Assembly: GCF_005503365.1 (NCBI RefSeq)
Contig: NZ_SCML01000034.1
Coordinates: 1 to 64,000, forward strand
Direction of reading: 5' to 3'
Origin: Hydrogenophaga sp. 2FB
Lineage (GTDB): Bacteria; Pseudomonadota; Gammaproteobacteria; Burkholderiales; Burkholderiaceae_C
Length of the DNA stretch: 64,000 nucleotides
Position numbers and translations under genes: made by a program. Under the pieces are notes generated by a model. It was not told where the DNA came from. It saw only the letters and a program-made list of their open reading frames with translations, and did no database searches. Positions 29,142 through 38,048 of this stretch are shown here, piece after piece (position 1 is the first letter of the stretch; every line of letters starts with the position of its first letter).

Positions 29142-30800
29142 ATGAAACATTTGCTGGACCTTCTCGCGGCCATTGCCTTGCTGGTGTGGGGCACGCACCT
29201 CGTGCGTGCCGGCGTGCTGCGTGTCTTCGGCAGCAACTTGCGGCAGTTCCTGGCCGCGAGCATGGGCAACCGCTTCACCGCCGCGCTCTCCGGCCTGGGC
29301 GTGACGGCCCTGGTGCAATCCAGCACCGCCACCGCGCTCATCACCGCCTCCTTTGTGGGCCGCGGCCTCATCGCGCTGCCAGCCGCGCTGGCGGTCATGC
29401 TCGGTGCGGACATCGGCACCGCCCTCATGGCGGTGGTGTTCTCGTTCGACCTGTCCTGGCTCTCGCCGCTGTTCATCTTCGTGGGCGTCACGCTGTTCAT
29501 CTCGCGCCAGGGCACGCAGTTGGGCGACTTCGGCCGCGTGCTCATCGGCCTGGGGCTGATGCTCCTGGCCTTGCGCCTCATCGGCAGCGCCACCGGCGTG
29601 CTGACGCAGAACCCGGCGGTGCAGCTGATGCTGGCATCGCTCACCAGCGACCGCATGCTCGAAATCCTGATGGGCGCCGCACTCGCGGTGGTGGCCTATT
29701 CGAGCCTGGCCGTGGTCCTGCTGGCCTCCTCGCTCGCGCTGCAGGTCGTGGGGCTGGACGTGGCCCTGGGCATCGTGCTGGGCGCCAACCTGGGCAGCGG
29801 TTTGCTGGCCGTCATCACCACCGCCAAGGCCGGCGTCAGCACGCGCCAGGTGCCGCTGGGCAACCTGCTCTTCAAGGTGCTGGGCGTCGCCATCGCGGTC
29901 TTTCTCATTCCGCTGTGGACCCGGTTCATGGAACCGCTGGTGCAGGACCCGGCCACGCTCACCGTGCTGTTCCACCTGAGCTTCAACCTGATGGTGGGCG
30001 CGGTGTTCATCGGCCTGACCCGACCGATCGCGCGCCTGGCGGACCGCCTGCTGCCGCTGAAGGAAGGCAAGGGCCCGCTGGACCGGCCCAACCACCTCGA
30101 CCCGTCGGCGCTGGCCACGCCATCGCTGGCCATTTCCTGCGCCGCGCGCGAGGCCATGCACCAGGCCGACATCGTCGAGACCATGCTGCGCGGCGTGGTC
30201 ACCGTGATCCGCAACAACGACGCCAAGCTGTCGCACGATCTGCGCAAGCTCGACGACACGGTCGACAACCTGTATTCCGCGATCAAGTACTACCTCACCA
30301 AGATCTCGCGCCAGCAACTCAGCGAGGACGAGAGTCGGCGCTGGGCCGACATCATCAGCTTCACCATCAACCTGGAGCAGATCGGTGACACGGTCGAGCG
30401 CGTGCTGCTCGACATCGAAGACAAGAAAATCCGCAAGGGCCGCAACTTCTCCGAAGCCGGCATGGCCGAGATCGCCGAGTTGCACGCGCGCCTGCTCGAC
30501 AACCTGCGCCTGGGCATGAGCGTGTTCCTCACCGGCAACGTGCACGATGCGCAGAAACTGGTGGAAGAGAAGGTGCGCTTTCGCGACATGGAGCGCGAGT
30601 ACGCCGCTACCCACCTCGACCGTCTCGCGGGCATGACCCCGCAGAGCATGGACACGAGCGCATTGCACCTGGACCTGATCAGCGACTTGAAGCGCATCAA
30701 CTCGCACATCTGCTCGATCGCCTACCCGATCCTGGACAGCGCCGGCGTGCTCGCGCCCAGCCGCCTGCGCGAGCCGCCGCCCAACGCCAGCCGCTTCTGA
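29142..30800 (+). CDS. Na/Pi cotransporter family protein with C-terminal PhoU domain
   Basis: 552 residues. About eight to nine membrane helices in the first 300 hold two Na/Pi signature repeats (ALVQSSTATALITASF near 52-67 and LGANLGSGLLAVITT near 215-230). Residues from about 340 to the end are two PhoU-type helical bundles (SHDLRKLDDTVDNLYSAIKYYL). The family takes up phosphate with sodium, and PhoU domains regulate it. M at 29142 follows GAGGTT; an in-frame ATG at 29112 would add ten residues in front of the first helix. Monocistronic. Confidence 0.9.
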   Translation: MKHLLDLLAAIALLVWGTHLVRAGVLRVFGSNLRQFLAASMGNRFTAALSGLGVTALVQSSTATALITASFVGRGLIALPAALAVMLGADIGTALMAVVFSFDLSWLSPLFIFVGVTLFISRQGTQLGDFGRVLIGLGLMLLALRLIGSATGVLTQNPAVQLMLASLTSDRMLEILMGAALAVVAYSSLAVVLLASSLALQVVGLDVALGIVLGANLGSGLLAVITTAKAGVSTRQVPLGNLLFKVLGVAIAVFLIPLWTRFMEPLVQDPATLTVLFHLSFNLMVGAVFIGLTRPIARLADRLLPLKEGKGPLDRPNHLDPSALATPSLAISCAAREAMHQADIVETMLRGVVTVIRNNDAKLSHDLRKLDDTVDNLYSAIKYYLTKISRQQLSEDESRRWADIISFTINLEQIGDTVERVLLDIEDKKIRKGRNFSEAGMAEIAELHARLLDNLRLGMSVFLTGNVHDAQKLVEEKVRFRDMEREYAATHLDRLAGMTPQSMDTSALHLDLISDLKRINSHICSIAYPILDSAGVLAPSRLREPPPNASRF

Positions 30801-30886
30801 GCACGGCATGCCCCGGCGCACGCCAGGCTTGAAGGTGCTGTGCTACGCTGATCCGTTGCTCTCACGCACAACCACAGGAGACACCC

Positions 30887-32035
30887 ATGCCCGGACTGCT
30901 GCCCCACATCGACCCCGATGGTCTGCTCGAGTTTTCGGTGGTCTACACCGACCGCGCGCTCAACCACATGTCCAGGCGCTTCCAGGGCGTGATGACCGAC
31001 ATCTCGGCCATGCTCAAGCGCGTGTACGGCGCGCACTCGGCGGTGCTGGTGCCGGGCAGCGGCACCTTCGGCATGGAATCGGTGGCGCGCCAGTTCGCCC
31101 ACGGCAAGCACGTGCTGGTGATCCGCAACGGCTGGTTCAGCTTTCGCTGGACACAGATCTTCGACATGGGCAGCATCCCCGCGAGCCACACGGTGATGAA
31201 AGCACGGCGCACCGGTGACGGCGCGCAGGCCGCGTGGGCCCCGGCCCCGATCGACGAGGTGGTGGCCACCATCGGGCGCGAAAAACCCGCGCTGGTGTTC
31301 GCGCCCCACGTGGAAACCGCGGCCGGCATGATCCTGCCCGACGACTACCTCAAGGCCGTGGCCGATGCGGTGCACGCGGTGGGCGGCCTGTTCGTCCTCG
31401 ACTGCATTGCCTCGGGCGCGATGTGGGTCGACATGCAGGCCACCGGCGTGGACATCCTGATCTCGGCGCCGCAAAAGGGCTGGAGCAGCTCGCCCTGCTG
31501 CGCCATGGTCATGCTCAGCGAGCGCGCGCGCAAGGCGATCGATGGCACGCAGAGCACCACCTTCGCGATGGACCTCAAGAAGTGGCTACAGATCATGGAG
31601 ACCTACGAAGGCGGCGGCCACGCGTACCACACCACCTTGCCCACCGACGCCCTCACCCGCCTGCGCGACACCATGAACGAAACCGAGGCCTACGGCATCG
31701 AGCGCGTGCGCAAGGAACAGATCGAGCTCGGCACCCAGGTGCGCGCGCTACTGGAACGCCACGGTTTCCCCAGCGTGGCTGCGAAGGGCTTCCAGGCGCC
31801 TGGCGTGGTGGTGAGCTACACGAACGACCCGGACATCCAGTCGAGCAAGAAGTTTCTGGCCCAGGGCTTGCAGACCGCCGCCGGTGTGCCGCTGCAGTGC
31901 GACGAGGGTGCGGACTTCAAGACCTTCCGCATCGGGCTCTTCGGCCTGGACAAATGGCATGACGTGCCGGCCACGCTGAAACACCTGGAAACCGCGCTGG
32001 CCGAGGTGGCGCCGAAAGTGGCGCAGCCGGCCTGA
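30887..32035 (+). CDS. Class V PLP aminotransferase (alanine-glyoxylate/serine-pyruvate type)
   Basis: 382 residues of fold-type I. The PLP lysine is Lys197 in SAPQKGWSSSP, the cofactor Asp172 is in FVLDCIASG, and the phosphate-binding SGTFGME is at 58-64. A strong AGGAGA ribosome site is before the ATG. The family includes serine-glyoxylate, alanine-glyoxylate and 2-aminoethylphosphonate-type enzymes; no neighbour settles the substrate. It ends 16 bp from the convergent PIN-toxin gene. Confidence 0.88.
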   Translation: MPGLLPHIDPDGLLEFSVVYTDRALNHMSRRFQGVMTDISAMLKRVYGAHSAVLVPGSGTFGMESVARQFAHGKHVLVIRNGWFSFRWTQIFDMGSIPASHTVMKARRTGDGAQAAWAPAPIDEVVATIGREKPALVFAPHVETAAGMILPDDYLKAVADAVHAVGGLFVLDCIASGAMWVDMQATGVDILISAPQKGWSSSPCCAMVMLSERARKAIDGTQSTTFAMDLKKWLQIMETYEGGGHAYHTTLPTDALTRLRDTMNETEAYGIERVRKEQIELGTQVRALLERHGFPSVAAKGFQAPGVVVSYTNDPDIQSSKKFLAQGLQTAAGVPLQCDEGADFKTFRIGLFGLDKWHDVPATLKHLETALAEVAPKVAQPA

Positions 32036-32051
32036 GCCGCACGCTGCGTTC

Positions 32052-32432
32052 TCAGTTCGCCGTCTTGGCGAAGTACTTCACCTGGGGCAGCCCCTCGAAA
32101 TGAGCGTCCTGGGTGAACACAGTGGCCTTGTTCAACAAGGCTGTGGCGTAGATGAACGCATCGGCCATCGGCAACTTGTGCTCGATGCTGAGCTTGCCCG
32201 CATAGAGCGCCACGGTTTCATCCACATCCACGACCTTGCCCTGCTTGAGTTGAGCCACGGCGGCAAAGGCTCTGCCCTCGTCAAAGGCGAGCGCGATCTT
32301 CTTGAACACCTCGCACAGCACCACGCTCGGGACCAGCAGCTTGCGCGTGTCTTCGATGGCGGTGGCGAAATGGCGGGCTTGCGAGGAGTCCGCGAAGTAT
32401 TCGAGCCAGCCCGACGTATCGACCAGGTTCAT
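32052..32432 (-). CDS. PIN-domain ribonuclease toxin (VapC-like)
   Basis: 126 residues, full PIN-domain length. The acidic residues for metal binding are all visible: Asp5 in LVDTSGW, Glu41 in VLCEVF, Asp91 in PMADAFIY and Asp109 in TQDAHF. VapC toxins cut tRNA or rRNA when freed from the antitoxin. It follows the AbrB-type antitoxin gene after 22 bp, which contain another copy of the operator half-motif CGTTCAACG (32452-32460). RNA target unknown. Confidence 0.9.
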   Translation of the reverse strand: MNLVDTSGWLEYFADSSQARHFATAIEDTRKLLVPSVVLCEVFKKIALAFDEGRAFAAVAQLKQGKVVDVDETVALYAGKLSIEHKLPMADAFIYATALLNKATVFTQDAHFEGLPQVKYFAKTAN

Positions 32433-32454
32433 CGTGCAACGACCCCGTATTCGT

Positions 32455-32658
32455 TCAACGGTCTTCTTCGCGCACGAAGGACGTGTCCATGCCTTTGAGC
32501 ATGCCGCGTGTGGCCTTCATGGGTCGCACCGGGATGAATTCGATGCGTTCGCCATACTGCACCACCTGCATGGGCATGCCGGCTTTCAGGTTCATCGCTT
32601 CCCGAATGTGCTTGGGAATGACCACCTGGAATTTGGGAGACAGGGTGAGAGCGCTCAT
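32455..32658 (-). CDS. AbrB/SpoVT-family antitoxin (VapB-like)
   Basis: 67 residues. The swapped-hairpin AbrB fold is seen as LTLSPKFQVVIPKHIREAMNLKAGMPMQVV (in parts over residues 4-33), binding DNA at its N-terminus; the C-terminal 25 residues (MKATRGMLKGMDTSFVREED) are the expected toxin-binding tail. It is first in the operon, upstream of the PIN toxin. A complete promoter and palindromic operator precede it. There is no clear ribosome site before the ATG, only ATACC. Confidence 0.9.
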   Translation of the reverse strand: MSALTLSPKFQVVIPKHIREAMNLKAGMPMQVVQYGERIEFIPVRPMKATRGMLKGMDTSFVREEDR

Positions 32659-32673
32659 GGTATCGATCTGAAG

Positions 32674-32714
32674 TTCGTTGAACGAATTTTAGATCGATCG
32701 ACGAATCCGTTCAA
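32674..32714 (-). promoter_or_regulatory. Promoter and operator of the toxin-antitoxin operon
   Basis: On the minus strand, TTGAAC (32709-32714) and TAAAAT (32686-32691) are spaced exactly 17 bp, a good sigma-70 promoter. TTCGTTGAACGAA (32674-32686) is a perfect palindrome at the likely start point. GTTGAACG (32677-32684) also pairs with CGTTCAAC (32708-32715), so a second half-site overlaps the -35. This fits autorepression by the antitoxin complex. Confidence 0.8.
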
Positions 32715-32729
32715 CCTGTCGTCATCCTA

Positions 32730-33725
32730 TCAAGGCAGCAGCACCGTGCATCCCGTCGTGGCCCGCGCCTCCAGGCTCTTGTGCGCGGCCTGCACATCGG
32801 TGAGCGCGAAGCGCTGGTCGATGCGGACCTTCACCTTGCCGCCTTCGACCACCGCGAACAGATCGTCGGCCATGGCCTGCGTGCGTTCGCGGCTCGTGAT
32901 GTGGCTGAACAGCGTCTGGCGCGTCACGTACAGCGAGCCTTTGGTGCCGAGGATGCCGGGCGCGAACGGCGGCACCGGGCCCGAGGCGTTGCCGAAGCTC
33001 GCCATCAGGCCGAAGGGGCGCAGGCAATCCAGCGACTTGTCGAACGTGTCCTTGCCCACCGAGTCGTAGACCACCTTCACGCCCTGGCCGTTGGTGATGT
33101 CCTTGACGCGCGCCGCGAAATCCTCGGTGCGGTAGTTGACGGCATGCGCCGCACCGTGTTCCAGCGCAAGCGCGCACTTCTCGTCCGAGCCCGCGGTGCC
33201 GATCAGTTGCAGGCCGAGCGCCTTGGCCCACTGGCACGCGATCAGGCCCACGCCCCCGGCGGCGGCGTGGAACAGCACGAAGTCGCCCGCCTCCAGCCCT
33301 TCCACCGGCCTGCAACGCTTGAGCAGGTACTGCGCGGTCAGGCCCTTGAGCATCATGGCCGCGCCGGTTTCGAAATCGATCGCATCGGGCAGCTTGCAGA
33401 CGTTCATGGCGGGCATCACGCGCAGGTCGCAATAGCTGCCGGGCGGGTTGGCCGCGTAGGCCGCGCGGTCACCGGCCTTGAGGTGGGTCACGCCCTCGCC
33501 CACCGCCTCGATCACGCCCGCGCCTTCCATGCCGAGCGACAAGGGCATGGGAAAGGGGTACAGGCCGGTGCGCTGGTACACGTCGATGAAGTTCAGGCCC
33601 ACCGCGTGGTGGCGGATGCGCACCTGCCCAGGGCCAGGCTCGCCCACGCTCACGGTGTCGACCACCAGTTGTTCAGGACCGCCGGTGGCGTGGATGCGCA
33701 CGGCGCGGCTGGTTTGTTCGCTCAT
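32730..33725 (-). CDS. Quinone oxidoreductase (NADPH:quinone reductase, Zn-less MDR family)
   Basis: 331 residues, cytosolic. GroES-like N-terminal domain with GLNFIDVYQRTGLYP (near 45-60) and SLGMEGAGVIEAVGEGV; NADPH-binding AAAGGVGLIACQWAKALG near 152. No catalytic-zinc cysteines, as in QOR (qor). GAGGAG stands nine bases before ATG 33725, which excludes the longer frame to 33866. Reduction of quinones or alkenals is the family role; nothing nearby specifies it. Confidence 0.92.
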   Translation of the reverse strand: MSEQTSRAVRIHATGGPEQLVVDTVSVGEPGPGQVRIRHHAVGLNFIDVYQRTGLYPFPMPLSLGMEGAGVIEAVGEGVTHLKAGDRAAYAANPPGSYCDLRVMPAMNVCKLPDAIDFETGAAMMLKGLTAQYLLKRCRPVEGLEAGDFVLFHAAAGGVGLIACQWAKALGLQLIGTAGSDEKCALALEHGAAHAVNYRTEDFAARVKDITNGQGVKVVYDSVGKDTFDKSLDCLRPFGLMASFGNASGPVPPFAPGILGTKGSLYVTRQTLFSHITSRERTQAMADDLFAVVEGGKVKVRIDQRFALTDVQAAHKSLEARATTGCTVLLP

Positions 33726-33844
33726 CTCGAAACTCCTCGTGGTGCAGAAGCTGGCAATGCTGCCATGAAACGCCAGCGCCGCCGGGCGGCGCGCGCAACA
33801 TCCACACGCCGGACCGGGCACCCGCTCGACGCTACAGTGCGCGC

Positions 33845-34789
33845 ATGTCTCTGAACACCCACCCACGTCTCACCGCTTCCACCGCCGCCTTGCTCGTCAT
33901 CCCGCCGCTGCTGTGGGCGGGCAACGCCGTGGTGGGTCGCATGATGCAGGGCGTGGTGCCGCCGATCACGCTGAACTTCCTGCGTTGGGTGTTGGCGTTC
34001 GCGCTGTTGCTGCCGGTCGCCGCCTGGGTGCTGCGCACGGGACCGGATGGCATGTGGCCGCACTGGCGGCGGTTTGCGCTGCTGGGCCTGCTGGGCGTGG
34101 GCAGCTACAACGCGCTGCAGTATCTCGCGCTCAAGACCTCGACCCCCGTGAACGTGACCTTGGTCGCGGCCAGCATGCCGGTGTGGATGCTCTTGCTCGG
34201 ACGGCTGCTGTACGGCGTGCCGATCTCGCGCCGCGCCGCGCTGGGCGCGGCGCTCTCGCTGGGCGGCGTGGCGGTGGTGCTGTCCCACGGGCAGCTCGAT
34301 CACCTGCTGGCGATGAGGCTGGTGCCGGGCGACGGCTGGATCCTGCTGGCGTCGTTGCTCTGGGCCTGGTACAGCTGGCTGCTGGCCCGACCGCGCCCTG
34401 GCACAGAGCCCGCGCACATCAAGGCCGACTGGGCCGCTTTCCTGTTCGCGCAGATCGTGATGGGCTTGTTGTGGTCGGGCCTGTTCGCATCGGCCGAGTG
34501 GCTCGTGCTGCCCCCCTTGCCCGAAGGCGCACACCACATCCAGTGGGGTTGGCCGCTCGCGGCCGCGCTGGCGTACGTGGCGATCGGCCCTTCGGTGGTG
34601 GCGTACCGCTGCTGGGGTGCCGGCGTGTCGCGCGCGGGCCCGACCATGGCCGGCTTCTTCAACAACCTCACACCCTTGTTCGCCGCGCTGATGTCGGCGG
34701 TGCTGCTGGGCGAGCCGCCCCGGCTCTACCACGCGGTGGGCTTCGTGCTGATCGTGGGCGGCATCCTGGTGTCGTCGTCGCGCCCGTGA
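33845..34789 (+). CDS. EamA/DMT-superfamily transporter
   Basis: 314 residues with ten predicted membrane helices in two EamA repeats (the second begins near residue 155). Conserved start PLLWAGNAVVGRMM and repeat-end motifs NLTPLFAALMSAVLLGE are present. The family exports metabolites or amino acids; substrate unknown. It begins 119 bp from the divergent quinone oxidoreductase and is convergent with the chemoreceptor (4-bp gap). Confidence 0.9.
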   Translation: MSLNTHPRLTASTAALLVIPPLLWAGNAVVGRMMQGVVPPITLNFLRWVLAFALLLPVAAWVLRTGPDGMWPHWRRFALLGLLGVGSYNALQYLALKTSTPVNVTLVAASMPVWMLLLGRLLYGVPISRRAALGAALSLGGVAVVLSHGQLDHLLAMRLVPGDGWILLASLLWAWYSWLLARPRPGTEPAHIKADWAAFLFAQIVMGLLWSGLFASAEWLVLPPLPEGAHHIQWGWPLAAALAYVAIGPSVVAYRCWGAGVSRAGPTMAGFFNNLTPLFAALMSAVLLGEPPRLYHAVGFVLIVGGILVSSSRP

Positions 34790-34793
34790 AGGA

Positions 34794-36722
34794 TCAGGCC
34801 AGCCGGAACGCGGCAACCGCCAGCACCAGCTGATCGGCCTGCGACTTCAGGCTTTGCGCCGCGGCGGCGCTCTCTTCCACCAGCGCGGCGTTCTGTTGCG
34901 TCGCCTGGTCCATCTGCGTCACGGCTTCACCGACCTGCGACACGCCCGCGCTCTGCTCGCTGCTGGCCGCGCTGATCTCGCCCACGATCTCGGTCACGCG
35001 GCGGATCGAGCTCACCACGTCGCCCATGGTGTTGCCGGCCTGGTCCACCAGCGTGGTGCCCTGCGCCACGCGGTCCACGCTCACGTCGATCAGGCCCTTG
35101 ATTTCCTTGGCAGCCGAGGCGCTGCGCTGCGCCAGGTTGCGCACTTCGGCGGCCACCACGGCAAAGCCGCGGCCCTGCTCACCAGCCCGCGCGGCTTCCA
35201 CCGCGGCGTTGAGCGCGAGGATGTTGGTCTGGAAGGCGATACCGTCGATCACGCTGACGATGTCGGCGATCCTCTTCGAGCTGTCGTTGATGCCCTTCAT
35301 CATGTCGACCACCTGCGTCACGACCGCGCCACCCTGCGTGGCCACCGTGGACGCGCTGATCGCCAGGCGGTTGGCCTGCTGGGCGTTGTCGGCATTGAGC
35401 TTCACGGTGGAAGAGAGTTCTTCCATCGACGCGGCGGTTTCTTCCAGCGCCGCGGCCTGCTGCTCGGTGCGCGCCGACAGATCGTGGTTGCCCTGCGCGA
35501 TCTGCGAGCTGGCCGCGGCCACGCTCTCGGCGTTGCTGCGCACGCTGCCCACGACGCGGGTCAATGCCACCTGCATGGTCGACATGGCGTTGAGCAACTG
35601 GCCCATCTCGTCGCCACCGCCCGCGGGCACGGGTTGGCTCAGATCGCCCGCCGCCACGCGCGTGGCCACCGAGCGGGCCAGGTCGGCGGGGCCTGTGATG
35701 GAGCGGCCGATGACCACGGCAAAAGCCACGCCCGCCGCGAGCAAGGCCGCGATCGCGCCCAACACCCAGATCAACTCTTCGCGCTTCGCCGCGTAGCGCC
35801 CCCCGATTTCCACGCCCAACTCCTGCGCGGCGCGATCGCTCAGACCGTACATGCCATCAATGGCAGCGGTGGTGGCCTTGAAGTAGTCGGTCGACGCGTA
35901 CTGCAGGGGTTCGGCTTGCACGATCTGTTCGCGCGCCAGCTTGAGTGCGCCTTCGAATCCGTCGCGCGCTTGAGCGTGGGGTTCGCCCAGCCTGGTCTGC
36001 AGCGTGCCGTCCTCTTCGTACACCTTCTCCAGGTTGATCCCCAGTTCGCGCACGCCGACACGCGCGCGCTCCACCAGGCTGGCGACATGGGCCCGCTCTT
36101 CGGGCGTGGCGGTCTGGCGCACCAGCAACGCCGAACCGAGGGCACGGGCCTGCCCGAGCATTTCCGTCAGACGCGGCATCTGCTGCAGCGAGGCGATGAT
36201 GAGGAAGTAGGTGGACTTCTGCGGATCGGCGGTCAAACCGTAATGGTCGGTGACACGGTCGCTCAGTTCGATCAGCGCCGCGATCATGGCCGTGTGACGC
36301 GCAAAGCTTTCGGGACCAGCGATGCTGCGTGCGGCGACAGCCTGCGACAGCGATTGCCACTGCGACGCGATGGCACGCCAATCGCGCTGGATGCGCGCGT
36401 CCATCGGATCGCCGGCGAGCATGGACTCGAAGCGCTGCGCAGCCTGCTGCACCTCGTCGGCGCGGGCACGGCGTTGCGGCTCGACATCGGCCTTGCCACC
36501 GAACACAGTGGCGCTCATGCCGCGATGGATCTGTGCCAGCCGTACCACGTCCAACAGCGCGCGCGACGGCGCGAGGCCGCGCTGTTCGAGCCCGACCGTG
36601 GTCAGACCCGACACCGCATCGCGCACATAGGCGGTGAGCGGGACCAGGACGAGCAGCGCGGCGATGGCGCCCAGCAAGGCGAGCTTGTGCGCAAGGCGCA
36701 GATGGCGGACAAAGGACAACAT
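34794..36722 (-). CDS. Methyl-accepting chemotaxis protein
   Basis: 642 residues. First membrane helix about 11-33, a long helical periplasmic sensor domain (about 35-315, of the nitrate/nitrite-sensing-like type judged from its helical content), second helix about 320-342, HAMP, then the signalling hairpin with the invariant tip [20 protein letters not shown] around residue 500. The ligand is unknown. There is no CheR-binding pentapeptide at the C-terminus, so adaptation would depend on other receptors. The ATG at 36722 gives a normal cytoplasmic N-terminus. Confidence 0.94.
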   Translation of the reverse strand: MLSFVRHLRLAHKLALLGAIAALLVLVPLTAYVRDAVSGLTTVGLEQRGLAPSRALLDVVRLAQIHRGMSATVFGGKADVEPQRRARADEVQQAAQRFESMLAGDPMDARIQRDWRAIASQWQSLSQAVAARSIAGPESFARHTAMIAALIELSDRVTDHYGLTADPQKSTYFLIIASLQQMPRLTEMLGQARALGSALLVRQTATPEERAHVASLVERARVGVRELGINLEKVYEEDGTLQTRLGEPHAQARDGFEGALKLAREQIVQAEPLQYASTDYFKATTAAIDGMYGLSDRAAQELGVEIGGRYAAKREELIWVLGAIAALLAAGVAFAVVIGRSITGPADLARSVATRVAAGDLSQPVPAGGGDEMGQLLNAMSTMQVALTRVVGSVRSNAESVAAASSQIAQGNHDLSARTEQQAAALEETAASMEELSSTVKLNADNAQQANRLAISASTVATQGGAVVTQVVDMMKGINDSSKRIADIVSVIDGIAFQTNILALNAAVEAARAGEQGRGFAVVAAEVRNLAQRSASAAKEIKGLIDVSVDRVAQGTTLVDQAGNTMGDVVSSIRRVTEIVGEISAASSEQSAGVSQVGEAVTQMDQATQQNAALVEESAAAAQSLKSQADQLVLAVAAFRLA

Positions 36723-36991
36723 GGTGAGAGGTGTGGACGTGAGGGTGGGATGTAGCCCACTATCGACGCCGCTGCTTCCAAGTTGAGGCCAGTGACCCAG
36801 AACTTTCGCGCTATTTGCGGCAGGCACTAAGTCAGTGCGAAGAATGCATTTTTTCGGTGCAGATTTGCGCGGAGTTTTACTCGGGCGCTCACCCTTGGGG
36901 CAGCGATGTGCCGGAACGAACAGACAGTGCGGCGCGACACGCCTACGATGGTGTTTCCGCCGGCCCGACCGGCCACCACCAGGAGACTTCC
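36723..36991. other. Intergenic region between chemoreceptor and dodecin genes
   Basis: 269 bp with divergent genes on both sides. An AT-richer segment near 36845-36885 (TTTTTTCGG, then GAGTTTTACTCG) may contain promoter elements. No firm -35/-10 pair for sigma-70 or sigma-28 was identified. Reading frames crossing it are not supported. Confidence 0.4.
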
Positions 36992-37198
36992 ATGACCAGT
37001 CACGTCTACAAGACCTTGGAACTCACGGGCTCGTCGCCCATCGGCATCGAGGACGCGGTGCAGACCGCCATCGCCAAGGCCAGCGAGACGGTGCGCCACA
37101 TCCAGTGGTTCAACATCACCGAGACGCGCGGGCACGTTGTCGATGGCAAGGTGGCCCACTGGCAGGTAGGCCTGAAGATCGGCTTCACGCTCGAGTGA
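36992..37198 (+). CDS. Dodecin (flavin-binding protein)
   Basis: 68 residues. Starts [20 protein letters not shown], with the dodecin beta-helix-beta-beta pattern and the flavin-stacking region [12 protein letters not shown]. Dodecins form 12-subunit hollow shells that store riboflavin, FMN or CoA. A good AGGAG site precedes the ATG; the longer frame from 36815 is not supported. It stands alone, convergent with the SDR gene. Confidence 0.95.
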   Translation: MTSHVYKTLELTGSSPIGIEDAVQTAIAKASETVRHIQWFNITETRGHVVDGKVAHWQVGLKIGFTLE

Positions 37199-37234
37199 GC
37201 GTGAGCGTAAAGCCGCCGTGAGCGTGACGGCCGA

Positions 37235-38032
37235 TCAGAACGTGCCTGGGTACGCCCCGCCATCGGCCAGCACGTTCTGGCCCGTGATGTAGCCCGCCTG
37301 CACGCTGCAGAGAAACGCGCAGATCGCACCAAACTCCTCCGGCGTGCCGAAGCGCTTGGCCGGAATGGTCTTGCGGCGTGCGTCGGCAAGCTCCTCGATC
37401 GACTTGCCCGTCTTGGCGGACGCGCCCGCCATCGTGACGCGCAAGCGATCGGTTTCGAAAGCACCCGGTAGCAGGTTGTTGATGGTCACGCCTTGCCCGG
37501 TGATCGAACTGCGCGCAACGCCCGCCACGAAACCGGTAAGGCCACTGCGCGCGCCGTTGGACAGGCCCAGGATGTCGATCGGCGCCTTCACCGCACCCGA
37601 GGTGATGTTGACGACGCGGCCAAAGCCGCGCTGCGCCATGCCATCCACCGTCGCCTTGATGAGCTCGATCGGCGTGAGCATGTTCGCGTCCAGCGCCTTG
37701 ATCCAGGCTTCACGCTCCCAATCGCGGAAGTCGCCGGGGGGCGGACCGCCAGCGTTAGTGACCACGATGTCGAACGCCGTGCCGGGCCCGTCGGGAGCGG
37801 AGAGCGCGGCGGCGCGGCCGTCGGCCAGGGTGATGTCGGCCGCGACACCGATCACGCTCACCTGCGGCGAGGCGGCGCGGATCGCTTCCACCGCGGAATG
37901 CAGGTCCTGCGCGCCGCGCGCCACCAGCACCACGTTGGCGCCCTCGGCCGCGAGCACCTGCGCGCAGCCGAAACCCAGCCCCTTGCTCGCGCCGCACACC
38001 AGCGCCCACTTGCCTTTGATGCCCAAATCCAT
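37235..38032 (-). CDS. Short-chain dehydrogenase/reductase family protein with atypical active site
   Basis: 265 residues with a Rossmann fold: cofactor motif GASKGLG (14-20), TNAGG (92-96) and ITS with Ser145. The classical YxxxK is replaced: the aligned stretch reads LSNGAR (157-162), so Tyr becomes Ser158 and Lys becomes Arg162. The C-terminus FLCSVQAGYITGQNVLADGG is normal. It therefore lacks the standard proton-relay pair. It follows EamA by 16 bp and is last of a minus-strand run. Annotated relatives are often called 3-oxoacyl-ACP reductase; activity cannot be assumed. Confidence 0.88.
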   Translation of the reverse strand: MDLGIKGKWALVCGASKGLGFGCAQVLAAEGANVVLVARGAQDLHSAVEAIRAASPQVSVIGVAADITLADGRAAALSAPDGPGTAFDIVVTNAGGPPPGDFRDWEREAWIKALDANMLTPIELIKATVDGMAQRGFGRVVNITSGAVKAPIDILGLSNGARSGLTGFVAGVARSSITGQGVTINNLLPGAFETDRLRVTMAGASAKTGKSIEELADARRKTIPAKRFGTPEEFGAICAFLCSVQAGYITGQNVLADGGAYPGTF

Positions 38033-38048
38033 GTGAATCTCCTTGAGG

